From NCBI RefSeq assembly GCF_038002345.1, contig NZ_JBBOCJ010000001.1, forward strand, positions 1,860,001-1,924,000: 64,000 nucleotides of DNA, read 5' to 3'. The notes under the pieces were generated by a model, which saw only the letters and a list, made by a program, of their open reading frames with translations, ran no database searches and had not been told where the DNA came from. Positions 51,338 to 61,660 of this stretch are shown here, one piece after another. The first letter of the stretch is position 1; each line of letters opens with the position of its first letter. The DNA comes from Paenibacillus sp. FSL M7-0420 (GTDB lineage: Bacteria; Bacillota; Bacilli; Paenibacillales; Paenibacillaceae). A program made the translations under genes and the position numbers.

Positions 51338-51672
51338 TACGCTTCGCCTCCCATTAGCTTTCTTCCATTGGTGAGCAGCTCGTCAAGCCGGGTCATTTCA
51401 TTCCGGACTATCGATTTGCCCAGCTCTGTAATCTGATACTCCTTCTTGCGGGAATCTTCTCCGCCAGCCAGCAGCGTGATCCATCCTCGTTCCACAAGTG
51501 TGCTTAACGCCCCGTATAACGTGCCTGCACCCAGCTCCACACGCTGATTGCTCAGCAGCTTCACGTTCTGCATAATCCCGTAGCCGTGCATTGGGGTGAG
51601 CAGTGACAAGAGGATATAATAGACGCCTTCGGTCAGCGCCCCGTATTCATTGTTGCCGGACAATGCCATCAC
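51337..51672 (-). CDS. PadR-family transcriptional regulator
   Basis: A 111-residue winged-helix regulator of the short PadR type: YYILLSLLTPMHGYGIMQNV, GTLYGALSTLVERGWITLLA, then a C-terminal dimerisation helix. The first codons (MMALSGNNEYG) allow a start at 51672 or 51669. It heads a two-gene operon with the DUF2812 gene, driven by a promoter with nested repeats that it probably represses itself. Confidence 0.9.
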   Translation of the reverse strand: MMALSGNNEYGALTEGVYYILLSLLTPMHGYGIMQNVKLLSNQRVELGAGTLYGALSTLVERGWITLLAGGEDSRKKEYQITELGKSIVRNEMTRLDELLTNGRKLMGGEA

Positions 51673-51734
51673 CTTCCTTATCGCGCATCTTTAAATCTCA
51701 TTTCACAGACCGGAAATTTCCTTTGTATCATTCG

Positions 51735-51819
51735 GCGTTATAGCATCTGACGTTATACCATCCATCGTTATATCGTTAACCGATACATTTAGTATATCGG
51801 CTGACGATATAATAGTCAA
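51735..51819 (-). promoter_or_regulatory. padR operon promoter with nested operator repeats
   Basis: On the minus strand TTGACT (51819-51814), a 17-base spacer and TATACT (51796-51791) make a near-consensus promoter. CCGATA...TATCGG (about 51780-51800) forms a palindrome across the -10. CGTTATA is repeated on the plus strand at 51735, 51751 and 51766 in the early leader. This fits PadR autoregulation. Confidence 0.7.
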
Positions 51820-51853
51820 TAGACTTTTGCGGCACAATTGGATTCCACGCATC

Positions 51854-51893
51854 AAAAATCCCCCGCCCGCCGTTCGCACGGTTTGCAGGGGAT
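51854..51893 (-). terminator. Terminator of yhbH
   Basis: On the minus strand ATCCCCTGC-type bases pair with GC-GGGGGAT, followed by TTTTTG, about 65 bases after the yhbH stop. Confidence 0.7.
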
Positions 51894-51955
51894 CGTCATT
51901 ACAATATGAATCTGCGCGTAACGCTCGCTCTACGGTCAGTCCGGAGAGCAGGCGC

Positions 51956-53116
51956 TCAGGCTTCGATTGCCTTTTTGCCGAAAAAAGCCTTCAGCGCCAG
52001 ATACACTTCCTTCTTATCCTTAATCACATAATGCATGAACTGCTCCTGCTTCAGGTGGCGGTAGGCGGACATCAGGGTGCTGCTGCGGTTGTACTGGTTC
52101 ACCTCGCCGTAGCCGAACATGTTGCTGCGCTTCAGCAGCTCGCCGATCAGCTTGACGCAGCGCTCATTGTCGGAGGTCAGATTGTCGCCATCCGAGAAGT
52201 GGAAGGGATAGATGTTGTACTTGGCAGGCGGATAGCGGCTGTCGATAATCTCCAGTGCTTTCTGATACGCCGAGGAGCAGATCGTCCCCCCGCTCTCCCC
52301 CCGGGTGAAGAAGTCATGCTCGCTGACCTCCTTAGCTTCCGTATGATGGGCCAGGAACACAATATCCACCTTCTCATACTGGCGGCGCAGGAAGCGGGTC
52401 ATCCAGAAGAAGAAGCTGCGGGCGCAGTATTTTTCAAAAGTGCCCATACTGCCCGAGGTGTCCATCATGGCAATAATCACGGCATTCGAGTGGGGGACCG
52501 TGATGTCATCCCAGGTTTTGTAACGCAGATCATCGGGGCTGATGCTGTGTATTCCAGGGTTGCCGCTGCTGGCATTGCGCCGCAGATTCTCAAGTAACGT
52601 ACGTTTTTTGTCGATGTTCGACATCATGCCTTTTTTGCGGATATCGTTGAAGACAATCGATTTGACCTCAATCTCTTCCTTATCCTTCGGCTTCAGATGG
52701 GGAAGCTCCATGTCCTGGAACAGTATATCCTCCAGATCCTCCAGATCGACTTCGGCCTCAACGGTATCTGCGCCGGGCTGATCTCCCGCTTTATCCCCTT
52801 TGCCCGGCTGGGCCGACTGGGAATCGCGGCCAAGTACATCCCCCACCTGGCTGTCCCCGTCCCCCTGGCCGACATGCTTCTGCTTGCGGAAATTATAGAT
52901 AATCCGGTATTCATCCAGACTGCGGATCGGCACCTTCACAATCTGCTTGCCGCCCGACAAAATAATATTCTCTTCAGTAACCAGATCGGGCAGGTTGCCC
53001 TTGATGGCTTCTCTGACCTTTTGCTGGTGACGCTCCTGATCCTGATGGCCTTTGCGGTGAAGGGACCAGTCTTCTTTGGATACGACAAATGCGTATGGAC
53101 CGGACGGCTGGGACAA
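51956..53116 (-). CDS. yhbH: Sporulation protein YhbH (UPF0229)
   Basis: A 386-residue YhbH-family protein, made during sporulation in Bacillus together with the PrkA kinase and SpoVR system. It has the N-terminal [19 protein letters not shown], a charged linker (about 100-150), and a von-Willebrand-A-like domain with the metal site MMDTSGSMG near residue 255 and FSDGDNLT near 330. TTG 53116 is chosen because GGGAGGTGG lies 7 bases before it; GTG 53158 has no such site. It is on the same strand as, and just downstream of, the DUF11 genes. prkA and spoVR are not in the window. Confidence 0.9.
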   Translation of the reverse strand: MSQPSGPYAFVVSKEDWSLHRKGHQDQERHQQKVREAIKGNLPDLVTEENIILSGGKQIVKVPIRSLDEYRIIYNFRKQKHVGQGDGDSQVGDVLGRDSQSAQPGKGDKAGDQPGADTVEAEVDLEDLEDILFQDMELPHLKPKDKEEIEVKSIVFNDIRKKGMMSNIDKKRTLLENLRRNASSGNPGIHSISPDDLRYKTWDDITVPHSNAVIIAMMDTSGSMGTFEKYCARSFFFWMTRFLRRQYEKVDIVFLAHHTEAKEVSEHDFFTRGESGGTICSSAYQKALEIIDSRYPPAKYNIYPFHFSDGDNLTSDNERCVKLIGELLKRSNMFGYGEVNQYNRSSTLMSAYRHLKQEQFMHYVIKDKKEVYLALKAFFGKKAIEA

Positions 53117-53230
53117 GGATGACCACCTCCCATGGACTGTATTCTTCGGTATTGTCACTACGGAGACTGAGACGAAGCAGCAGGTTGTAACTAAAGTATA
53201 TTCAGGGAGATGGGGGATATGTGAGCAGTA

Positions 53231-54916
53231 TTATTCACTGATTTCTTCAATGAGCAGCCGATAGCTGTTAGAACGGGCTTCACCGGAGTACCGGCGTCCG
53301 TCGATGGTGAACAGATATAGGGCGGCCGTAGAGCCTTGAAGATCCTTGCCCATATAATCCGCATTTATTCTGACAAAATAAGTGAGTGTGACGGTCTGCC
53401 CCGCTTCCAGCGTTCCCAGAGCAACTGTTCCGCTATACGGCGTACCGGGCACGGCGATAGCGCTTATGGTAACGATATCGGGATCAATGACGGTACCCTG
53501 CGGTACAATTCGGATCACCGAGACCTCAGCCGGATAATTCCCGCTGTTGGACACGTAAATGTTGAATTCAGCTATGCCTCCAGCCTCGACAACGGGCGGC
53601 TCTCCCTGAATCTGAATGGAAATGATGGGCGTGAACAGCAACGTGGTCACCGCATTGGAGCGGGAGAGCTGCCCGACATTGCGCCCGTCCGGCAGGGAGA
53701 ACGTATACTGGACCACTCCCTGATTCTGAATGGCCGGCGTCTGGCGGATATCGGTGGCACCTGGAATAGATACGAGAAAATCTACTGCCACAACAGCACC
53801 TGCCCGTAAGGTGCCCAGCGGAATTCCGTCCCCGGGGCGAACGCCCCTCTGGGGAACCCCGTCAATACGGACGCTGTCCCAGACGAACAGTACGCTTGGC
53901 GGAATGGCGTCCGTCAGCAGCGCGTTCACCGCCAGATTGCCGCTGTTCTGTACAGTGAACTCGTACCGCAGGTTGTCGCCGGGCGCTGCGCTGTAGAGAT
54001 CAACCTTCAGCGTTACCGATAATCCGGGCTGGATGACCGTAATCTGAACCGTGTTGCTTGTGGTGGAGGTTCTGTTGTCGTTAGCCTCATAAGAGATCTG
54101 TGCATTCGCCAGAATCACCGATCCTGGAGGATTCGAGGTCACCCTAGCGCGGTAGGAGACCTCGGCGGCTGCGCCTGCTGGGAGCGAACCCAGCCCGATG
54201 CCTGAAGCCGGGTCGGCCTCAGGCTGATAAATCCCGGCTGCGGTAACACTTCCGGGAAGGAATGAGGTGCCTTCCGGCAGGGGAAGCACAGCAAGGACTC
54301 CGGTCAGCGGCAGGGTGCCTTCATTCCTGAGCTGAAGGGTATAGGTGACGACATCCCCAATGAAGGTAGTGGGAGTGCTGGTCGAGAGCAGTGAGGATAA
54401 CTGGTAAGACAGCAGGGAGACACTGACCGGATTGGAGCGGATCTCCCCGTTCACCGTTCTTCCTTCAGGTGTACTGAAGGAATACGTGCCAACCGCCCTG
54501 TTATGCAGCGCGAGTGAAGGCGGAAGCGAGATGACAATGACCTGGAAGGCGATACTGACTCCCGAATGGGGGGCGAGTATGCCCAGAGGAATGCCGGAAG
54601 ACGGAGTGACCCCCGGAAGGGGGACTCCGTCTCTAAGCACACTATTGGCAATGAACGAGACGCCTGGGGGAAGCACATCCGTGATGGTGACAACCGCCCC
54701 GGTATTGCCGCTATTCCTGGCGGTCACAGTGTAGACGAGCGTCTCTCCCAGGGAGGCGCTCAGGCGGTCTGCTTGCTTCTGCAGCGATAGTACCGGACCT
54801 ACGACAAGCGTATTGACGGTATTGGAATAGGTAACCGATTCAGTGCCCTCTGCCGAGCTGTACAGAACCATGGACTGATTACTTACGACAGGCTGGAGCT
54901 GTGAGCCGTCTGTCAT
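53231..54916 (-). CDS. DUF11-repeat protein, downstream frame (continuation of 54913-61632)
   Basis: 561 residues holding about four more DUF11-type beta repeats (QKQADRLSASLGETLVYTVT; PTTFIGDVVTYTLQL; SAAPGDNLRYEFTV; EAGGIAEFNIYVSNSGNYPA). Its first residues, TDGSQLQPVVSNQS...YSNTV, align with the second half of the repeat that the upstream frame leaves unfinished, so both are best seen as one ancestral protein. The ATG overlaps the upstream stop as ATGA, and reinitiation could still make this part. The C-terminus (SYRLLIEEISE) has no LPXTG, SLH or membrane anchor. Whether the split is mutation, programmed or a sequencing error is open. Confidence 0.75.
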   Translation of the reverse strand: MTDGSQLQPVVSNQSMVLYSSAEGTESVTYSNTVNTLVVGPVLSLQKQADRLSASLGETLVYTVTARNSGNTGAVVTITDVLPPGVSFIANSVLRDGVPLPGVTPSSGIPLGILAPHSGVSIAFQVIVISLPPSLALHNRAVGTYSFSTPEGRTVNGEIRSNPVSVSLLSYQLSSLLSTSTPTTFIGDVVTYTLQLRNEGTLPLTGVLAVLPLPEGTSFLPGSVTAAGIYQPEADPASGIGLGSLPAGAAAEVSYRARVTSNPPGSVILANAQISYEANDNRTSTTSNTVQITVIQPGLSVTLKVDLYSAAPGDNLRYEFTVQNSGNLAVNALLTDAIPPSVLFVWDSVRIDGVPQRGVRPGDGIPLGTLRAGAVVAVDFLVSIPGATDIRQTPAIQNQGVVQYTFSLPDGRNVGQLSRSNAVTTLLFTPIISIQIQGEPPVVEAGGIAEFNIYVSNSGNYPAEVSVIRIVPQGTVIDPDIVTISAIAVPGTPYSGTVALGTLEAGQTVTLTYFVRINADYMGKDLQGSTAALYLFTIDGRRYSGEARSNSYRLLIEEISE

Positions 54917-57900
54917 ATGACGATGACCTGAACCTGGAAGGTTACCGTTGTGGTCGCTCCCGGGGCGATCGTTCCGATCACGATACCGGTGCCCGGATTG
55001 GCTCCGGGACGCGGAGTACCGTCCACAGTTACGCTGCCAGCAACGAACTGGCTGCCGGCCGGGATCGGGTCAACAAGGACCACATTGTTGACGGGAACAA
55101 TGCCGTTGTTGGTTACGGCAATCGTGTAGGTGATGATATCGCCGACAACCGCGTCGACAGCCGGTGTGCTCTTCACTGCTGTTACATCCGGTGAGGAGAC
55201 CGGGATGACGAGTGTATTCGATAGTGTAGAGCCTGAGAGCAGACGTCCATCAGGCGGCGTGAAGGTGAAGGTTGCCGCCGCCTGGTTCACCAGCTGCTGC
55301 GGTGAAGGCAGGGAAGCGACAGTTACCTGCAGGGTGACTGTCATGGTGACGGTAGCTCCGGCAGCAACGGTGCCAAGATTGATGCCGGTAGTCGGATCTG
55401 CACCCGGAACAGGCTGGCCGTTGATCAGGACGCTGTTCGGAATGAATACAGCTCCTGCCGGAATGGAGTCTGTTAAGGTAACAACCGCTGCAAGATTGCC
55501 CGTATTCGTCACACTGAGGAAATAAGTGACGGTATCTCCAACCGTGGCATTAGTAGTATCCGCAGATTTCAGGACACCGATAATCGGCTGGAATACCGGG
55601 GTAATCAGATTATTGGAATAAGAGGCGCCGGAGAATGCCCCGGAGGTGAAGCTGACCGAAGCCTGATTGTTGAGTGTAGCCGGATTAGGAAGACTATTGA
55701 CGAGAATATTGAAGGTGACCTGGACCACTGCGCCAGGGGCGATAGTGCCGAGCGAGATCCCGTTCGCAGGGTTCCCTCCCGGCAGCGGAGTGCCGTCCAC
55801 GACCACGCTGCCGGCTACAAAGGAAGAACCAGCCGGAATCGGATCACTCAGCACCACATTGCTGACCGGGGCAATGCCGCTGTTGGTAACTGTAATACTA
55901 TACGGAACGGTATCGGTCACTACGGCATCGGTAACAGTGGTGCTCTTGACCACAAGTACATTCGGCGAAGATACAGAAATCTGGTTGATGTTCGAGCTGG
56001 CCGACTGGTTGAAGACGCGTCCGTCAGGCAGCGTATAGTTGAAGGCGATAATGGCCTGATTGCTGAGCTGCTGGCTGGCTGGCAGCGTGTCGATCACCAC
56101 AGAGAATAGTACGGTCAGTGATGCACCGGCTGGAACACTGCCCAGAGGGATTCCGGTAGCGGGATCTGCACCCGGAGCAGGGAAGCCGTTAATCAGCACA
56201 CTGTTCGGAACCAGAGTTGTACCTGCGGGAATGGTATCAGTCAGCGTGGCCGATGCCGCATAGTTCCCTGAATTGCTGACATTGACGGTATAGACAATGG
56301 TATCGCCTACCGTTGCATTCTGAGAGCTGGAGCTCTTGGCTGCAGCGATAACGGGCTGGAAGACCGGAGTGGTCACAATGTTCGAGAAGGCTACACTGGA
56401 CAGGGCGCCGGAAGTGAAGCTGACGGATGACTGATTGTTCAGTACTCCTGAAGACGGCAGAGACGTAACCGTTACGTTAAAGGCCACCGTTACAGAAGCG
56501 CCCGGAGCGATGCTGCCTATGGTCACCCCGGTAGCCGGTGAAGAAGCAGGGCGGGACACGCCGTCTACGAGCACACTGCCCGGAACAAAGGCGGTACCGG
56601 CAGGCAGAGCATCTGTGAATACCACATTATTAACCGTAGCAATACCGTTATTGGTCAGGGTCACGGAATAAGTGATGGTGTCGCCCACATGGGTTGCGGT
56701 GGTTGCGGTGGTTTTGACGACAGCCAGATTCGGGTTCGAGACAGGGATGGTCAGGGTGTTGGTGAGCACCGACCCTCCCAGGGTTCTTCCGTCAGGCAAG
56801 GTGGAGCTGTAAGCAACCGTTCCCTGATTCACCAGCAGCTGCGGCGATGGCAGTGAAGTGATCACCACCGAGAACGAGACAGCTACAGTCGCCCCCGGAG
56901 CGATAGTTCCGGCAGCAATTCCTGTGGAAGGATTAGCCTGCGGCAGAGGCAGCCCGCCAATCAGCACGCTATTGTCTACAAAGGTGGTGCCGGCCGGAAT
57001 ATTGTCCGTAACCGTCAGGCTTGCTCCATAGTTGCCTGTATTGGTGACATTTATGGTGTAGGTTACGGTATCGCCGACCGTTGCATTTGCAGTATTTGCC
57101 GTTTTGGAAGCAGCGATATTCGGCTGGAAGACGGGGACTGCGACCGGATTCGAGAAGGTGGAGCCGGTAAAGACGCCGGAGGTGTAAGTGACAGTCGCCT
57201 GATTATCGATCGCGGCATCCAGAGGCACCGAGGTTACCGTAACGCTGTAGGAGACCACCGTAGAGGCGCCGGAGGCAAGTGTGCCGATAGTGATCCCCGA
57301 GGCCGGATTGGCACCCGGGAACAGCACACCGTTCACCGATACACTGCCCGGTACGAAGGTAGCCCCGTCCGGTGTTGGATCACTGAGCACGACATTGTTG
57401 ACAGGGTCCATCCCGTTATTAGTGATGTTCACGGAGTAGGAAATCGTATCCCCAAGGGCAACGGAAGTGGAAGTTGTGCTCTTCACCACCGCCAGATTGG
57501 GGGCGGAGACTGCGATGGTTACGGTGTTGGAGACGGCGCTGCCGCTCAGCAGCCGTCCGTCGGGCGGAGTGAAGGTATAGGTGGAAGTGGCCTGATTGAC
57601 AAGCTGCTGCGGTGAAGGCAGAGATACGATGAAGACGGTGAAGCTGACGGATACACTTGCCCCGGGAGCGACGGTTCCGACTGTGATTCCGGTATCCGGT
57701 GCAGCCCCCGGCTGAGGAAAACCGCCGACAATGACGCTGTTGGGGTCAAAGGTGGTACCGGCCGGAATATTGTCGGTTAACGTGACATTGGCCGCAACAT
57801 TACCGGTATTGCTGACCAGAATGGTATATATGACCGTATCACCGACTGTAGCGTTCAGGTCATTGGCGCTTTTGACAAGGGAGATCTGCGGCTGTGTGAC

Positions 57901-60900
57901 CGGAGTGGTGGTGACGTTGGACGATGAAGAGCCGGAGAAGACCCCGGAGGTGAAGCTGACGGTGGACTGGTTATTCACCTGTGAAGGAATCGGCATGGTT
58001 ATTCTCACCTCGAATGTGACGGCAACGGAGGCTCCAGGCCCCAGGCTGCCGATTGGGATGCCGGCGGACGGAACTGACAACGGCTGGGAGACGCCGCCGA
58101 CAATTACGGTTCCGGGAAGGAAAGCTGTATTCTCTGGCAAGGGATCGCTGAGAATGATGTTGCTGACAGAAGTAATACTGTTATTCGTCAGCACAGAGGT
58201 GAAGGTAAGAATGTCTCCGGTGACCGCATCAATGGCATTGACGCTTTTGACAACACTGACATTCGGAGCCGAGACGGGAACCGTAAGTGTGTTCGACACT
58301 GTGTTACCGCCGAGCTGACGGCCATCCGGCAGTGTGAAGGTGAATGAGGCGGCGGCCGAATTAAGCAGCTGCTGGTTTGGGGGAAGCGAAGTAACCGTAA
58401 CAAGGAAGCTGACTACGACGCTGTCTCCGGGAGCAAGCGGCCCCACCGGAATGCCAGTTAATGGGCTATACCCGGGCAGGGGGGTCCCGCCTATACTTAC
58501 GCTGTTGGTCTCGAATACCGTCTGCGGCGGCAGGGCATCGGTCAGATTCAGCATTGCCGCGATATTGCCAGTGTTGCTGGCCAGGATGGAGAAGGAGAGC
58601 AGACTGCCGACAGAGGCCTGCGCAGGGCTAGAGCTTTTGACAAGTCCAATGACTGGAATGAAGACCGGGGTAGACACTGTATTGGACAGGGCTGCTCCGC
58701 TGAATGATCCGGCCGTAAAGGATGCGCTGGCCCGGTTGCTCAGTTGAGGCGGGCTTGGAATAGAGTTCGCATTAACCTGAAAGGCAACGATGCTTGTGGC
58801 GCCCGCAGCAAGTGTTCCGAGAGCAATTCCGGCATTTGGATTGGCAGAGGGTACGGCCGTTCCGTTCACCGTAACAGTTCCTGCTACAAAGGCACTGCCT
58901 GCCGGAGCCGGATCAGACAGCACTACATTGTTAACAGCTACGCCGCTGGGGTTGGATACAGAGACGGTGTAGGTAAGATATTCGCCTACAGCCACTGAGG
59001 TGAGATTGGCGTTTTTGAGAATCGTGATGTTGGGGGCAGAGACTGGAATAGTTACCGTATTGGATACACTTCCGCCGGACAGAGAGCGTCCGCTGGGCAA
59101 CTGATAGGTATAGCTGCTGCTGCCCTGGTCCGTCAAGGTTGCCGGAGACGGAAGGGATTGGACAGCGGTCAGGAAGGTTACGGTCAAGGCGGCTCCCGGT
59201 GCTGCGGACCCGAGCGGGATTCCGCTTACCGGAGAATCTGACGGACGGACCACACCGTTTACTGTGACGCTTCCGGCGACGAAGGCAGACCCGGCAGGGA
59301 TCGTGTCAGTTAAGGTCACCGTTGCTGCGAGGTTGCCAGTATTTTGTACTTGCAGGGTATACAGAACATTTCCTCCAACCGTGGCGCTGCTTGGGCTGGA
59401 GCTTTTGACGATACCGATTATTGGCTGGTACACAGGAGTGAGGATTGTATTGGACTGTGTGATGGCGTTAAATGTCCCCGAGCTGTAAGAGGCTGATGAC
59501 TGGTTGGCAAGCTGGCCGTTTCCCGGCACAGAGGTGACACTAACCTGGAAGGTTACCGTTACGCTGGTGCCCGGAGCGATAGTACCCACAGATATCCCTG
59601 AAGCCGGATCAGCCGAAGGCCGGGCGGTACCCGCCACCACCACGCTTCCGGGCACTAGAGTGCTGCCTGCGGGTATCGGATCAGAGAGCACAACGTTCGT
59701 GATGGCGACGATTCCGTTATTAGTAACCACAGACGTATACTGCAGGGTATCGCCTACGGCGACATCCGGGAAGCTGGCGCTTTTGACAAGGGCAACATTC
59801 GGCAGTCTGACCGGTATGGTGAGCGTATTGGAGGCAGCCGTACCGTTCACGGTCCGCCCGTCAGGAACCTGGAAGGTATAGGCGGCTGTAGCCTGGTCCA
59901 CCAGCTGCGGGGGAGAAGGCAGACTGTTCACCAGTACACGGAACTGGACCGTAGAGCTTCCTCCCGCCGCGATGGTGCCGATGGCGATCCCGGCGGCGGG
60001 ATTACCCGCCACAGGCGTGCCGTTTACCGTGAAGCTTCCCGGAATATAGGAGCTGCCGGCAGGAATGTTATCCGTGAGCGTAGTAGTGGCGCCGATATTG
60101 CCGGTGTTGGAGATTTGCAGGGTGTAGAGAATCTGGTCTCCGACAGTTGCGTTGGTCGTATTGGCGCTTTTGACAATGCCGAGAACGGGAGAATATACCG
60201 GCAGTGATTGTGTATTGGATGGAATGACTCCGCTGACAATCGGGCCTCCGGCTACACTCTGGAAGGTGAAGGCAGCGTTAGCCGTGTTGGGCACAAATTG
60301 CGGATTCGGCAAGGAAGTCACCCTGGCTTGATAAGTCACCGTTATGGAAGTGCCCAGAGCAAGTGAACCCAGCGGGATGCCGGAGGTTATATCATAAGTC
60401 GGTCTGGCAACACCGGCTACCACCACGCTTCCTGTGACAAAAGTAAGGCCTGCCGGTAATGCGTCCGACAATACAACACTGGCTGCGCTTGCCGTACCGG
60501 TATTGTTGACCGTTACAGTGTAGGTGACCAGATCACCAACGATGGTACCGGCGACATTTGCGCTTTTGGTCAAGGAGATCTTGGGCGCATTAATATCTAT
60601 TTGCAGCCCGTTGGCGTTAACGACATACGCATCGCCCGATGTAGTCAAGGTCAGGAGAGCCGAGGACTGGTTATTGACCAGACGTGCAGAGACATCCACA
60701 TTTGTAATATCCCAGCCCTGCCGCCCGCCGATAATGTTGGAGCCCGGACTGCCGTTGGTCTGGTTACGGGTGCCGAACGTGCCGGTCGTATTCAGATTGC
60801 CGGTATCATTGTTAATCTGCGAGGCGAAGAAGTTGCCCGCAAAATTGTTAGGCCCGGAGAGGGCGACTTGAGTGGTGGAGGTAGGGCCGAATAGTGCCTG

Positions 60901-61632
60901 GTCGCCCGAGCGGTTGGCATCTCCTTCCTGGGCGCTGAACTGGATACGTCCGCCCAGCGCACCGGTGACGGGGGTGGCGAACCCGGTAATCGTCGTAACT
61001 ACCGGTGCCGAGGAGGCTTGGACAAGGACAGCACCTGCGCGCAGAGACATGTTGCGGAAGGGCAGCGACGGATTCTGGTAGATAACGGCAAGTGTCCAGC
61101 CGGCATGGTTGGCAGTGGAATCACCGGGAATTACGATAGTCCCAACTACACCGCCAGTGACATAGGTTCCGGCACCGGAGGCTTGAATGGTGCTGGTGAC
61201 ATTGGCGGAACGGACATATGCGAGTGCACCGCCGCCCAGATCCACCGAATTGGCTGTGGCTGAATCGGGGGTTACACTGACCGTGTTCCCGAGCGGTGTA
61301 GTGAAGGATACAGGGTTGTTGATTGCCGCAGTGAGATTGACGGTACCGTTAACATAGGAGCCGCCCCAGATCAGCTCGGCATACAGAACTGTGCTTCCGG
61401 CAGGGAGAACCAGAATGGCTGCTGAACTATTGTTCTGATATAGACTGGTAGTGCCGGCAGGGTAAGTGCCGTATACAGAAGCTGTATTAATCGTAGAGAA
61501 GCCTCCGATACTGTCCTGTGTACCCGGTACACCGGCAGTTTCAGAGCGGCTTAGTCCCAGCGTGTTGCCAGTGAAAGTGATGGCGCCTGTTGCATTAACC
61601 GTAGACCTAACGACTAGAGGAATAATTTTCAC
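54913..61632 (-). CDS. Giant DUF11-repeat protein, upstream frame
   Basis: About 2240 residues. An N-terminal ~345-residue beta domain (AITFTGNTLGLS; LYAELIWGGSY; GRQGWDITNVDVS) is followed by about 15 repeats of ~132 residues, each beginning K-[ST]-x-A-T-V-G-D-x-[IV]-x-Y-[ST] and including DPIPAGSxFVxGSV. Two repeat types alternate (TLTDxIPAG and VVLSDPxPAG). This is the DUF11 adhesin-like family of spore-forming Firmicutes. No signal peptide and no anchor is visible. The only standard start is GTG 61632, but it overlaps the AGGAGG site. An ATT at 61623, 8 bases after GGAGG, gives MPLVVR, the start I recall for relatives. The frame stops inside a repeat and continues as 53231-54916. Confidence 0.85.
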   Translation of the reverse strand: MKIIPLVVRSTVNATGAITFTGNTLGLSRSETAGVPGTQDSIGGFSTINTASVYGTYPAGTTSLYQNNSSAAILVLPAGSTVLYAELIWGGSYVNGTVNLTAAINNPVSFTTPLGNTVSVTPDSATANSVDLGGGALAYVRSANVTSTIQASGAGTYVTGGVVGTIVIPGDSTANHAGWTLAVIYQNPSLPFRNMSLRAGAVLVQASSAPVVTTITGFATPVTGALGGRIQFSAQEGDANRSGDQALFGPTSTTQVALSGPNNFAGNFFASQINNDTGNLNTTGTFGTRNQTNGSPGSNIIGGRQGWDITNVDVSARLVNNQSSALLTLTTSGDAYVVNANGLQIDINAPKISLTKSANVAGTIVGDLVTYTVTVNNTGTASAASVVLSDALPAGLTFVTGSVVVAGVARPTYDITSGIPLGSLALGTSITVTYQARVTSLPNPQFVPNTANAAFTFQSVAGGPIVSGVIPSNTQSLPVYSPVLGIVKSANTTNATVGDQILYTLQISNTGNIGATTTLTDNIPAGSSYIPGSFTVNGTPVAGNPAAGIAIGTIAAGGSSTVQFRVLVNSLPSPPQLVDQATAAYTFQVPDGRTVNGTAASNTLTIPVRLPNVALVKSASFPDVAVGDTLQYTSVVTNNGIVAITNVVLSDPIPAGSTLVPGSVVVAGTARPSADPASGISVGTIAPGTSVTVTFQVSVTSVPGNGQLANQSSASYSSGTFNAITQSNTILTPVYQPIIGIVKSSSPSSATVGGNVLYTLQVQNTGNLAATVTLTDTIPAGSAFVAGSVTVNGVVRPSDSPVSGIPLGSAAPGAALTVTFLTAVQSLPSPATLTDQGSSSYTYQLPSGRSLSGGSVSNTVTIPVSAPNITILKNANLTSVAVGEYLTYTVSVSNPSGVAVNNVVLSDPAPAGSAFVAGTVTVNGTAVPSANPNAGIALGTLAAGATSIVAFQVNANSIPSPPQLSNRASASFTAGSFSGAALSNTVSTPVFIPVIGLVKSSSPAQASVGSLLSFSILASNTGNIAAMLNLTDALPPQTVFETNSVSIGGTPLPGYSPLTGIPVGPLAPGDSVVVSFLVTVTSLPPNQQLLNSAAASFTFTLPDGRQLGGNTVSNTLTVPVSAPNVSVVKSVNAIDAVTGDILTFTSVLTNNSITSVSNIILSDPLPENTAFLPGTVIVGGVSQPLSVPSAGIPIGSLGPGASVAVTFEVRITMPIPSQVNNQSTVSFTSGVFSGSSSSNVTTTPVTQPQISLVKSANDLNATVGDTVIYTILVSNTGNVAANVTLTDNIPAGTTFDPNSVIVGGFPQPGAAPDTGITVGTVAPGASVSVSFTVFIVSLPSPQQLVNQATSTYTFTPPDGRLLSGSAVSNTVTIAVSAPNLAVVKSTTSTSVALGDTISYSVNITNNGMDPVNNVVLSDPTPDGATFVPGSVSVNGVLFPGANPASGITIGTLASGASTVVSYSVTVTSVPLDAAIDNQATVTYTSGVFTGSTFSNPVAVPVFQPNIAASKTANTANATVGDTVTYTINVTNTGNYGASLTVTDNIPAGTTFVDNSVLIGGLPLPQANPSTGIAAGTIAPGATVAVSFSVVITSLPSPQLLVNQGTVAYSSTLPDGRTLGGSVLTNTLTIPVSNPNLAVVKTTATTATHVGDTITYSVTLTNNGIATVNNVVFTDALPAGTAFVPGSVLVDGVSRPASSPATGVTIGSIAPGASVTVAFNVTVTSLPSSGVLNNQSSVSFTSGALSSVAFSNIVTTPVFQPVIAAAKSSSSQNATVGDTIVYTVNVSNSGNYAASATLTDTIPAGTTLVPNSVLINGFPAPGADPATGIPLGSVPAGASLTVLFSVVIDTLPASQQLSNQAIIAFNYTLPDGRVFNQSASSNINQISVSSPNVLVVKSTTVTDAVVTDTVPYSITVTNSGIAPVSNVVLSDPIPAGSSFVAGSVVVDGTPLPGGNPANGISLGTIAPGAVVQVTFNILVNSLPNPATLNNQASVSFTSGAFSGASYSNNLITPVFQPIIGVLKSADTTNATVGDTVTYFLSVTNTGNLAAVVTLTDSIPAGAVFIPNSVLINGQPVPGADPTTGINLGTVAAGATVTMTVTLQVTVASLPSPQQLVNQAAATFTFTPPDGRLLSGSTLSNTLVIPVSSPDVTAVKSTPAVDAVVGDIITYTIAVTNNGIVPVNNVVLVDPIPAGSQFVAGSVTVDGTPRPGANPGTGIVIGTIAPGATTTVTFQVQVIVI

Positions 61633-61660
61633 CTCCTTTTGAGTAGAAGCTCAGACAGTC

